Source: Parus major (lineage: Eukaryota > Chordata > Aves > Passeriformes > Paridae). From it: a stretch of DNA of 64,000 bases. Location: the NCBI RefSeq assembly GCF_001522545.3, contig NC_031774.1, positions 23,035,884 through 23,099,883 on the forward strand, given 5' to 3'. The notes beneath the pieces were generated by a model. That model made no database searches. It saw nothing but the letters and a program-made list of their open reading frames with translations, and was not told the DNA's origin. Made by a program: the position numbers and the translations under genes. Of the stretch, positions 54,401-64,000 are shown in pieces (position 1 is the first letter of the stretch; the number at the start of each line of letters is the position of its first letter).

Positions 54401-57400
54401 CAAATCCAGATTCCATTTGGAGTGGTTTGCATGTGTGTGGGTTGGTGGGAGAGTGTATGACAGGCTGCGTGTGTGCACTGTGCCTGGGTGAACAGGACAG
54501 GGATGGGATCTTTGAGTGTGTGTACACAAGAATGAGCTTGCCAGGACTCCAGTGGCATTTAAGTTCCGAGTGAATGGAAGTGCAATGCTGTGCGTGAGGT
54601 GGGTGGAGAGGAAAGTCAAGATGTCAGCAGGCCCTGAGGCTGTGCTGAGGTTCTGCAGCTCCATGGAAATATTTGTTTTATCAGAGAAAACTTTCCAAAC
54701 ACATTTTCTGTCCCTGACTAAAGGCATTGCAAGCCTGGTTCTGCCCAACTCAAAATCACCATTTAGAACTGTTTTTTATAATGAGTTGTCATGGATAAAG
54801 TGATATGCACAGTAGAGTTACAAGGGACGTATATACAGAGAACTATTGAGAAAAAGAGATTTTTATATTAGGGATAGCAGAGGACTCCGAACTGCTATAA
54901 AGATGGGAACTCACAGGTTGGATCAGATCAGAAGGCCACCCAGGTTTACTCTCTGACCACAGACTATGCTCACAACAGCTTCTAGCCAGTGTTTCTGAGT
55001 ACGTAAACCTAGCCCATTCCGCCTGGTCGAGGCCAATTGTGAGCAACGTCCATCAGAGGGAGCCATTTCAGTGTGAGTGGACAGAAATCCAGGACCTTTA
55101 TGTTAGAAATTGCTGTGTGTCAGGAGATGAGAAAGTGCCATGCTAGCCAGTGCTTGGGAGCATATCTAATGCTTCCCTCTTTTTGTCCTGAATGAGATTC
55201 TCGTTCCTCAGTCACAATTTAGAGGGGCTAGGGTGGCAGGACGATATATTTTAAAGCAGTCTTCCCATCCAGGACAAACACCTTAATGCTCATCCAAGTT
55301 TCTCCACCTTGTTTCCTGAAGTTTAAAAATACCTGGGGATTTTCCAGATGTGTATGTGTGGGTGAGCACGAGAAAATACACACACACACACGCCAATATT
55401 ATTTGATTTGTACTTTTCCTGCCAAGAATTTTAGAAGTATCCTATCTAGTTAAAACTCAGACTGGGGAAGTGGGATTGAATACAATAAATGACCAACAAT
55501 ATGAAGATTGTTCACATGGATTATCTGTTCCTTTTGCTTTCCAACTAGAGGCTCTCTAATCAAACAAAAGAGGTGGTTCTTCACCGGACAGGTGTCAAAC
55601 CTGAACAATTCTTCACCAAAAGGTGTGGAGGTTACAAGTTTATATGATTTCAAGGGGAGACCGAAAAAGTTCTTGGGAGTGGAGTGCACTGAGGGTTCCT
55701 AAACGCATGGAAATAATACCCAGTTCAGAAACTCTCTGAGCTGAAACCACCTCATAGTGGAGCAAATATTAAGGGGAAGAATTATATAGATTTGTCTAGT
55801 TGCTTTTCCCTTAAAGGCACCAGCTGGGGGGCTTTTCCTATCCTTTTTCCAGCAGGAATGAATAATTTCCTTAAAGAAAGGGAAGAAATGTTCCTAGTGA
55901 AAGCTAATTGTTAGGTGTTAACATAGTCTAGATAAAGCTGGAAATTCATGTCTCAAGACCAAGACAAATAAACACATCAGACATAGCAGTTGTGGATATG
56001 TCCTTATTCACAATAATTTGGAATCTCCTCATTAAGTCTCCTAATCTCTTCACATCTGTGATGTTTTTCATCAGTAGAGTCCATTAGCTATATATTTTCT
56101 GTGAAAAAACATATCATCTCAAAAAAGTGCAAAGATTGGGAAGCTGTAAAATTGTAATTCTACAAGTGGGAGAAGTCAACAGCTTCCTGGCATTTACCTG
56201 AATAGTAGAACTGGATCTGGAAAGCAAAGAGGAAATCAGAAAAAGACATCAGGCAATCCATTGCATCATCCATCAGCACAATCCTATGATAAGATGAGAG
56301 AAACATTTTAGCATCTACAAAAAAACTAAAGTCTGTAACCAGGAACCCCAGAGCTTTAGAAAGTGCAGCCAAGGAACTGTGTGCAGCTGAGGATTGCTAG
56401 TGACCCAGTACAAGAAGTTAGGAGAGAGAAATGGGAACACCCACTGCTGCATGGATGTGGATGCCCTAATATCAAATGAAGGCAGTTTAAGAACCTGAAG
56501 CAAGCCGAAGATCCTGAATGTCAATCACACACTTCAGCTACAGTGTGAACAGAGCACTGCGACATTCAAAGCCCAGTGGACAAGATGGTACAAAACACTG
56601 GTACATAAATATGCAGGGCTAGTTCATATGGTTATATAGAATTGTAGAATACCCTGAGCTGGAAGGGATCCACAAGGATCAATGAAGTCCAGATTCTGAC
56701 TAAATGTGACTACAGACAGGACAGGTACACAAGTAGTAAACTCGTATAAGCAGAACGAGACTCATGCTACTCCTCTGTATATCAGAATTCATCAAACTGG
56801 GACATTTTTCAGATTCATAAATGTCTCAACAGTTGCAATTCACCATGTGTACTCAAACAAACTTGACTACAGAGGAAATAACATTGCACCAAAAATCAAC
56901 TTCCTAACTGCACTCTCTGAATATCCTATCCTCCCTTCCTGATAAAAGAATTGGTCTTTTTTCATATTAGGTTTATTATTTGACTATCAAGTCAACTGTC
57001 ACAGCAACTGAAGACTTCTTGGGCCAGGGACAGTCTTCTTTGTCCCTGCTAAGTCATAGGTGCATGTAGGGAGCTACACACATCCTTACTTTGAAGCCTA
57101 TTTCTTGAATATGGAAAATACCAGCCACAGGCCATAAAGATGAAATGTAAATGACAGCAAAGTCCAACTCTTCCTTTCAGAAAAAAAACTTGTTGCTTTC
57201 AGGGCAAAAATGAAAATTAAAACAAAAACAATGCTCTGGTCACTGCCACCACTACCTAAGGATAAAAAGGTCAGTCTCTGAATGAGTGGGGTAAATCAAA
57301 CTCATCTAATCAATGACGACTTAGTCTGTAAAACAAAAGAAAATACTCCACTTGGACAGGGAAAAAGCCTGGAGTATTCAGGCAATGCTAAAGAAATGCA

Positions 57401-60400
57401 ATTGGTATTTCTTTTCAGCTGCATGTAGGTCTACTGAATCGGCACAGTCAGCATCTGGCATACTGTGCTATATGAGGACTGTCAGTTCATTACAGCCAAA
57501 GTATGGGTCATCCAGTAGGACCCTTTTGGACACAGGGCCAGATGCAATCTGCACACCAACTCCTGCAGCATCAATTGTCTAAACACACTGCTGGGGAAAC
57601 ACTGTTCTGTCTCATGTAAAAGACTCCAGGGAGCTGTGTGGGAGGCTGACCTAGAAGAACATAGGATCTTGCAAGACTTCCCTGCCACTCAGACCAGTTC
57701 TGTTCACTGTGGCAAAATCAAACATGTAGAGCAGCTTGAATTAATTATCTCAAAGAAGAAAGACTGGGGCTAAGAGGGTCCCCAGGAGAAAAGCCAGTAT
57801 TTAAAACAAAACCCTTTGAAGATGTCAAAGTGCTTCTGATTTATTTATTACATTCCAGAAGCCTCCTCTCCTCCTGTATAAAGAAGCAGTAGCTTCAGTT
57901 CTTAATTCTCACTAATAAGCATGCTACTGAGATTGTCAGTGGCCACATCAAGGAAATGGCTTTGAAGCTGGCAGGCAGAGCATCTTCATCTCTCAGGCAA
58001 TACTGTTCAGCCACTGGCATTTCCAGCCGCTGTTTAAGCACTGGAAATGTGATTGGCCACATCACTGATGAGCTGCACTCCCTCCTTTGAAATGATGGTC
58101 TGTCTCCCAGACACCCTCAAAGCACCAAAGCTTTCTTCTCAAAAATGCAGGAGAACAACAGTGGAGAGTGGTTTTACATATTTGTTATGCAGAGAGACAA
58201 TATTACATCACCTTCATAACAAGAAACTCATTTCACTTGTTAAATTTAAAACTCTGGTCAATGGCAGTGCTCTGCAGCACCAAGTTCCAGTCTCTTACTT
58301 AGAGGAGAGCATGAGGAAGTATGCAGAAGTATGAGAATTTGCTGGACAATTTTTGCTGTTAAAGACAGGAAGAAGCCTCTGAGGAAGCCTGTACAGCACA
58401 TATGTGACGGAGGAGCATCTAAATAGAAGCAGGTGCACTCTGGTGCTGGGTTACTGACTCTGCTTGGCCCAGGGGTTTGCACACCGGAAATGTTGAGAAG
58501 TCTTTAAATCCATACAATCATTTATGAGGAGATTGACTGCAGCTGGCAATTCCCCCACATGACCAGCTGACTAAGCACTCAAGGAAGCAGAGAGAGCATC
58601 ATATGCAACATATCTGCACCTCTTCCTTGAAATATCTGGCAAGGAGAAAAACCTAGCTATGGACTGTAACCTAGACAGCAGGACCAAAACTGAGGAAAAA
58701 ATCTGAAAGTCTGAACTGCAGCTCAAAAGAGTTCATCAGGTATCTCATATTTCAAGGGATTTTTTTTTTTTTCTTGTCCAAATTAGACTTTAAACCCTGA
58801 GGCCACAGATGTATTAAAAAAGTTAGTAGCTGGCACTCAGTGAATAATGAAAATCAAGGAGGAACTTTGGAAAGGACTGAAGAAAAATGCCTACACTTGA
58901 GGCATTCTGGTAGAGGGTATAGTGGTCTTACAGGGTTCAAGTGGGTTTGGTTGGCAGGAAAGCCTAACTGTTGTGCCAATGGGGAAACTTTATGGTCTCC
59001 TGATTGTGGTTAAAATCTCAGAAATCCAGACTAGACAGGATGTTCCCAGGACAAACTCTAGACAAGGCAAATTGAAAGGACTTTTACCATTTTCTGTTAC
59101 CATTAAAGGCTGACACAATCTGTCTTAAAGCCAGGCTGGCTCAAATGAGCTTTCAGAGACTTGGTTTATTTACTGAGACATGGAGGCAAAAATAAGCAAA
59201 ATGTACAAAACAGTCTGCTCTCTTAGGCAGTCTTTTAACAACAGGGTTACTGAATTGCAAGCCCCAGTTCCATTAGACCTGATCAGTGCAACATGAGCTC
59301 ACACACCAAATAAAAGAGCATAGGAGCTGTGAACTACTTGGCTGTAGCTACTCAGATGTGGGCAGTGAGTTCCTTGTGTTTCTCTTACAATAGAAAAATC
59401 AGTACTCAGGTACAGATCTTAAAACCATGGCATCAAACCAGAAAAAAATCCTTCATATTCTGTCCTGCATTTTCAAGATTCAGAAAGCCAAGAGGGGTCT
59501 CTAAAGATCAAAGGTATCTCTGTAGATTAAAGTATTTAACCTGCTAATGGCTATAACCATTAGAATAAAAACCATTATAACCATTAGCATAAAAACCAAA
59601 AAAACTATCCAAGAAATCTCACAGACATAGATATCCTAGTTCATTTTTTTGGCTATGACTTCTGCATTTGTGTAGCGTGCCAAGAACAGGAGAGTTCTCT
59701 GATGTCATGTGAATAAAACCTATATTGTTGTTGTCTCTGTTCTTATGTTCTGACGTATTCTGATCTTAGCCTTATTGTTTTTTATCAGAGCATAGCAACA
59801 GCTCCTGGATGAGTGGACTGCACGGTGCTGTGAGATCATCTCAGTCATGCAGCACAGAGGCTACAGCTATGACTTCCCTCTTCCCAACAGCACCAATACA
59901 GGTCCGGGCTGTATCACTGAATGCTGCTGCTACTTTATTTCATTCACCCTCTCTGCTACTTTATTTCTTTCCTTGCCAAAGAAAATTAGCAACAGAACTA
60001 TTGGGTGTGTGCAGATTGAAGAAGGAACAATGTCTCTAGGTTTGCATGTGACCCCATGTTTTGCAAAGACTAGGTCAACTGGTGCTGTAAGAAAGTCTGC
60101 AGAGCTCACCTTTCTAACAGGCAGAAACCAAGGAGGACAATGGACAGTGTAGACCAGAAAAAGGACAAGATAGTGGGCAACAGTTGTAAGCAAAGACAAA
60201 AATGGTTTAGAAATATGACAAGTTTTATTAAAATTGTTCAAATAGATCAGCTTGTTACAGAGCTAGCAATGTGCAAGTAAATCTCTAGCCAGCCAAAAGT
60301 AGGAATGAGGTCACCCCCACCTGAGCCTCTGACAGAGATCTCATATCTCTCCAACACCTGCTCCCAAAGCCAGCTTGTCTGTCTCTATGGCACATGCACA

Positions 60401-61344
60401 ACAGTACTGCAGGCCCCTGAATGGGGCCTCTAGTTTACAGCAGCCTTGTGGACTAAATTCCTGGACACAAACATCACAACATGTGTAGATACGCTGAAGT
60501 CTCCTTCATTGTATGCACCATCACAAATTCCTGCTCAGTTCAGCTGGAGCCCTATGAAATACACACCAGCACATGGGACTGGTGCTTGTGTACCTCCATG
60601 AAAGGAAGCAGATTTCTGCTATAGGACTAGCATTCTTAGTCTGACACTGGGGGCCATGCAACTGAACAGATGTGTGTACCTTATTACATTTTCAGTATCA
60701 GATAGTTAATAATCAGCTGGCTGGACTGGAATCAGTAAGCACAATCAGTCAAATACTCCGTATCACATTATCAACGCCCTGAGCCAACTATCTGCTTTTT
60801 GCCGTGTCTAGATTAAAATAAAATTTCAAACAGATTAGCTGCCATGCTCTTACCAAACATACTTTAAAACACTGGCAACCCTTCAGAGGTTAGTGTGTTT
60901 AAATGTGATCAACCATAGAAGCTGGGGCAAGGGGGAACACATTTTAGAATGGTAAACAGTATTTGAAATCAAGTTTAAAAATCATGTCAGTTAAAAACAT
61001 ATTGGCTAACATTCTTTTATCTGTAACTCATCTGAACATAGAGCCAACAGCAGCATTCTGCATTGATATTTCAGTCTTTGTATATCTTAAATACATACTC
61101 TTTCACACTGCTAGAGAAACACCCTGTTCTTAACCTCAAAAGATGGTGTCTCTTTTCCCCAAAACCTTAAAAGTTGAAGGTCCCTGTTCATACCTTTACC
61201 TAGGTAAAGATCATGCATGTAGGTCTAATCTTGCCTTTAAAGAGAGAATGAGGACCCACCTTGCTGCTTTCTGAGTGAGTTCCATTGGGAAGTCAGGGCA
61301 GAGCAACTGCAGCAGGCAGTGGTATTCCTGTGCTGTCAGCAAAT
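48317..61344 (-). CDS. CSTPP1: CSTPP1 (C11orf49): centriolar satellite-associated tubulin polyglutamylase regulator, six 3' coding exons
   Basis: A pericentriolar-satellite protein that stabilises the tubulin polyglutamylase complex and so affects microtubule glutamylation and cilia. In gene order the exons are 61344-61260, 56283-56198, 53766-53571, 52223-52114, 49070-49007 and 48497-48317. All introns are GT-AG on the minus strand and the phases close to about 239 complete residues, matching roughly residue 93 to the end of the 331-residue human protein (from memory). Recognisable blocks are LLQLLCPDFP, MDDAMDCLMSFSDFLFAFQ, GKNPNTVIVPTSSSGQHRQR, LEGVEASLFYQCLE and TFYGFLMAL; the tail is acidic and Ser-rich after a basic LHHRRK. 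No enzyme motif is visible. The exons for the N-terminal third are not found up to 64,000, so the gene is cut by the window edge. Confidence 0.95.
49007..49070 (-). CDS. CSTPP1: CSTPP1 exon encoding ALPDKGDL
   Basis: 64 bases reading ALPDKGDLFLDPAMDQELEK with two-base overhangs at both ends. The donor reads GTAAGT on the minus strand. Confidence 0.95.
49071..52113 (-). other. CSTPP1: CSTPP1 intron, no other gene seen
   Basis: About 3 kb with a pyrimidine-rich tract near 50,940-50,970 and no recognised repeat or RNA gene. Confidence 0.55.
52114..52223 (-). CDS. CSTPP1: CSTPP1 exon encoding TFYGFLMAL
   Basis: Encodes CPPSALVKEMLSSVQRMTFY and GFLMALAKDQGINRALG. Flanked by a CCTAG acceptor and a GTAAGA donor on the minus strand. 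Confidence 0.96.
53571..53766 (-). CDS. CSTPP1: CSTPP1 exon encoding the GKNPNTVIVPTSSSG block
   Basis: The largest exon here, 196 bases, from EFLESVAAIYQDLLAGKNPN through LEGVEASLFYQCLESLCDR. Very close to the mammalian protein. Confidence 0.97.
55376..55392. repeat. short (CA)n microsatellite
   Basis: A run of about eight CA units in a CSTPP1 intron. No functional sign. Confidence 0.85.
56198..56283 (-). CDS. CSTPP1: CSTPP1 exon encoding MDDAMDCLMSFSDF
   Basis: 86 bases, reading IVLMDDAMDCLMSFSDFLFA then FQIQFYYS, one of the most conserved parts of the protein. GTAAAT donor on the minus strand. Confidence 0.97.
56636..56702 (-). mobile_element. CR1 3'-end remnant, antisense
   Basis: The plus strand shows 'tagaataccctgagctgg' followed by 'aagggatccacaaggatca', the antisense of a CR1 3' terminus. 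Only about 65 bases remain, in a CSTPP1 intron. Confidence 0.7.
59553..59600. repeat. 24-base imperfect tandem duplication
   Basis: Two adjacent 24-base units, both starting ATAACCATTAG, that differ at a few positions. A local slippage event in an intron. Confidence 0.8.
61260..61344 (-). CDS. CSTPP1: CSTPP1 exon encoding LLQLLCPDFP (first exon visible in the window)
   Basis: 85 bases after a CTGCAG acceptor on the minus strand: DLLTAQEYHCLLQLLCPDFP then MELTQKAAR. Corresponds to about residues 93-121 of the human protein. Exons upstream of this one are outside the window. Confidence 0.95.
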
Positions 61345-62403
61345 CTGCAGGAAAAGAGAGGTGAGAACATTGTCATTCTTTTATAGGCTGTTCCCTCCCC
61401 TTGCTTCCTCTCTAGGAAAAAAGCCTCATATTCCCTTGACTCCCAATTCAAGTAGTCTGAGTATTAAAGACAATATAACTGTTCCCTAGACTTTCAGAGA
61501 TGGGCTCTTCAGATGGAGTTCCCAGCACCGTCTGAAAGAGGCCTGATAAAGGGGAAATCCTATTAAACAGGTCTTGCAGAGAAACTGGTAACAGGTAGTG
61601 ATTCAGTGTGAAAAAGGGGTAACCAAAACAGGGCAGTTTCAAGTGAGAACACAGTTTGGTTTGACTTGAATATAACCATTTGGAAAAAGGAATAATTTCA
61701 AAGTTGCTTAAATTTGCTGAAATTCACTGGCATGGTGACATTCCCCACAATACACTTGAAAATCATCCACAGAACATCTGGCAGCAGTAACAAAGGCAAA
61801 CAAGGTTTTTGGGTTGTGTATGGAAGGCTACAGAGTATAAACCACAGACGTTATTACTTTGGCATTCAGTAAGGCAGCTGGATGGTCTCTTTTGGAATAA
61901 TGTGTACAAATCTGGTCACTGTATTATAGGAAGCACAGAACAAAGTTCCAAAAAACACAAGGAAACCAATCAAATGATTCATGTTTTAGAGAGCAGCTTT
62001 GTGAAAGACTGGTCAAGAAGGAACATTGTGGCTCAGGAGAGGGAGTCTAAAAGAAGTGACTCTTAGGGAAGCTTATAGGATCCCAAGGGAATGGAAACAT
62101 CCTGATGTTAAAAAGCCCTACATGATTGTATGTTCACAGTCCAAAAGGCTGTGGACTGGAGTTAAGAAGAAGACTAGCTGAACAGCAGCAATTTTGCAGT
62201 ACTTCTATATACAGAAGAATGCAAAGTATGGAAGAAAGAGCCAGAGGTGGAAGCAGAGCCAAGCAGTAGTCAGGGAGGGGATCACAAGGGCACTGGCAGT
62301 GGGACTGAGGTACAGAGCATAAGTTCTTTTGCCACAAACACATTAGTCTTCATTAGGCTCTCATCCATATAATTAACCTTGTTTCAGATGACAGCCACAA
62401 CTT

Positions 62404-62998
62404 AGAATCACAGAATCATTAAGGTCCAACCATTAGCCAACACTGCCAAGTCCACCATTGAACCACATCCCTAAGCATCACATCTACATGTTTTTTGAAC
62501 ACTTCCAAGGATGGCGATTCCATCACTTTCCAGGGCAGGGTGGGGCATTCCAATGCTTAACCACACTTTCAGTGAAGAAATTTTTTCTAATAGCCAATCT
62601 AAACTTTCCCTGGTGCAACTGGAAGCCATTTTCTCTAACCTTGTTACTTGGGAGGAAAGACTGACCCCCATCTCTCTATCTCTTTTCAGATAAATAGAGA
62701 TAGAGAGCAGTAAGGTTTCCCTTACACCTCTTTTTCTCCAGGCTAAACAACACCAGCTCCCTCAGCCATTTCTCCCAAGACTTGTACTCCAGACCTTTCA
62801 CCAGCTCCACTGCCCTTCTCTGGATGTGCTCCAGCACCTCAATGTCTTTCTTGCATTGACGGGCTCAAAACTGGATGCAGGGTTCAAGGCGTGGCCTCAC
62901 CAGTGCTGAGTACAGGGGGACAATCACTGCCCTAGTCCTGCTGGCCACACTACTGCTGATAGAGGCCAGGCCGTTGCCCTTCTTGGCTACTTGGGCTG
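62404..62998 (-). mobile_element. CR1 LINE fragment, antisense, with intact 3' terminus
   Basis: Read on the minus strand it runs from an 'aagaagggcaacggcctgg' block at its 5'-truncated end through 'ccagagaagggcagtgga' and 'gcctggagaaaaagagg' to the terminal ATTCTGTGATTCTAAG repeat at 62,404-62,420. It is diverged with stops in every frame, so it is inactive. It lies in a CSTPP1 intron and ends against a sense CR1 copy. Confidence 0.88.
62672..62707. repeat. 12-bp perfect inverted repeat inside the CR1 copy
   Basis: CTCTCTATCTCT at 62,672-62,683 is the exact reverse complement of 62,696-62,707, with a 12-base loop. It looks like a local inverted duplication peculiar to this copy. Confidence 0.85.
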
Positions 62999-63831
62999 CC
63001 ATTCAGAAAAACCTCAACAGGTTGAAGAGATGGGCAGAGAGGAAACAACTGAAATTTAACAAAGGCAAGTGTAGGGTCCTGCACCTGGAAAAGAACAGCC
63101 CCAAGCATCAGCATAAGCTGGGGGCTGATCTGCTGGAAAGCAACTCTGTGGAGAAGGACCTGGGGGTACTGATGGACAACAAGCTGCCTCTGAACCAGCA
63201 GTGCCTTTGTGGGCAAGAAGGCCAATGGTATCCTGGGGTGCACTAGGAAGAGCATTGAGAGCAGGTCCAGGCAGATGACCCTGCCCCTCTACTCAGTCAT
63301 TGTGAGGCCACATCAGGAGCACTGTGTCCAGTTCTGGGATCTTCAGGACAAGAGAGACATGGAGCTCCTGGAGCAGGTCCAGTGGAGGGTTACCAAGATT
63401 ATTAAGGGTCTGGAGAATCTCTCTTGTAAGCACAGGCTGAGTGACTTGGGCCTGTTCACCTTGAGAAGAAAAAACTGAGAAGGGACATCATCTCTATATG
63501 ATAGACATAGTCATCAATGTCTATCAGTATCTGAAGGGAGGGTGCCAAGAGGATGGAGCCAGGCTCTTCTTGATGGTGCCAAGCAGTAGGATAAGAAGCA
63601 ATAGGCGGGAACACATACACAGGAATTTCCACATGGATATGAGGAAGAACTTTACTGTGGGAATGACCATGCTGCAGGTTGTCCAACAGGGTTGTGGAGT
63701 CTCTCTCACTGGAGATACTCAAGAACCATCTGGATGCAATCCTGTGTCATGTGCTCTAGGATGATCTTGCTTGAGCAGGAAGGTTGGACCAAATGACCCA
63801 CTGTGGCCAGTGACCCATTCTGTGATTTTCC
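62999..63831 (+). mobile_element. CR1 LINE fragment, sense, 3' part
   Basis: The plus strand follows the CR1 3' region from the 'agatgggcagagagg' block near 63,030, through 'gtgtagggtcctgcacctgg', 'aaggccaatggtatcctggg', 'gtgaggccacatc' and 'gagagacatggagctcctgg', to the terminal 'cattctgtgatttt' near 63,820. Frames at 62,875-63,246 and 63,209-63,478 are remnants of its reverse-transcriptase-end reading frame, broken by frameshifts. It is 5'-truncated and inactive. Confidence 0.9.
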
Positions 63832-64000
63832 ACAGGCCCAGCACAGGAAACAGGTTACATGAAAACATAGAACTTTGGCATATAAAAGCTCTTGTTGAAA
63901 CAGACACTTTCTCTTAATTGAACAGGTAGTATGGACCTCTTACTCTTCAAGGATTCTAAATCTAGCTTTGAATAATGCTGGGCAATAAATTTCTGATCTT

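Larger units (their letters stand above)
56284..61259 (-). other. CSTPP1: CSTPP1 intron of about 5 kb
   Basis: Contains a small CR1 remnant at 56,636-56,702 and a 24-base tandem duplication at 59,553-59,600. The rest has no recognised gene, RNA or repeat. Confidence 0.55.

Noticed and set aside
62875..63246. 123-residue plus-strand open frame
   Set aside because: It joins the antisense CR1 to the sense CR1 and is a chimera of transposon remnants.

Overview
The window is vertebrate nuclear DNA, most likely from a bird and probably Neoaves. Coding exons are short with GT-AG introns, CpG islands sit at gene starts, several CR1 retrotransposon fragments carry the avian 3' terminal repeat, and one LTR-like fragment resembles a common avian endogenous retrovirus LTR. 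Nothing looks prokaryotic. All gene names come from recognising the translated exons; no database search was run.

Three protein-coding genes are supported exon by exon with consistent splice phases. PACSIN3 (+) has a probable non-coding first exon in a CpG island near 4.1 kb and coding exons from 17,811 to 25,523, giving 435 residues. ARFGAP2 (+) starts in a CpG island, with sixteen coding exons from 36,771 to 45,757, giving 524 residues. CSTPP1 (formerly C11orf49) lies on the minus strand, tail to tail with ARFGAP2; its last six coding exons lie between 61,344 and 48,317 and its 5' exons are beyond the right edge. The order and orientations match human 11p11.2, read in reverse.

Layout: 1-760 is a CpG-rich block of unknown identity; 1.2-1.6 kb is an antisense CR1; 3.5-5.0 kb is the PACSIN3 CpG island; 4.1-17.8 kb is PACSIN3 intron 1 (with a CR1); 17.8-25.7 kb holds PACSIN3 coding exons; 25.8-36.2 kb is intergenic and repeat-rich (two LTR-like fragments, an AAT microsatellite, an unclassified repeat, a CR1); 36.4-46.0 kb is ARFGAP2; 47.0-64 kb is CSTPP1, ending in two back-to-back CR1 fragments.

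The three products do not form one pathway. PACSIN3 is an F-BAR/SH3 membrane-remodelling adaptor of endocytosis, ARFGAP2 is a coatomer-linked GTPase-activating protein for ARF1 in Golgi traffic, and CSTPP1 is a centriolar-satellite protein linked to tubulin polyglutamylation. Their proximity is ancestral vertebrate synteny. I found no convincing undescribed biological system. The items most worth checking are the unidentified CpG-rich block at the left edge, the LTR-like and unclassified repeats at 32.4-34.9 kb, and the GC-rich block just beyond the CSTPP1 poly(A) signal.
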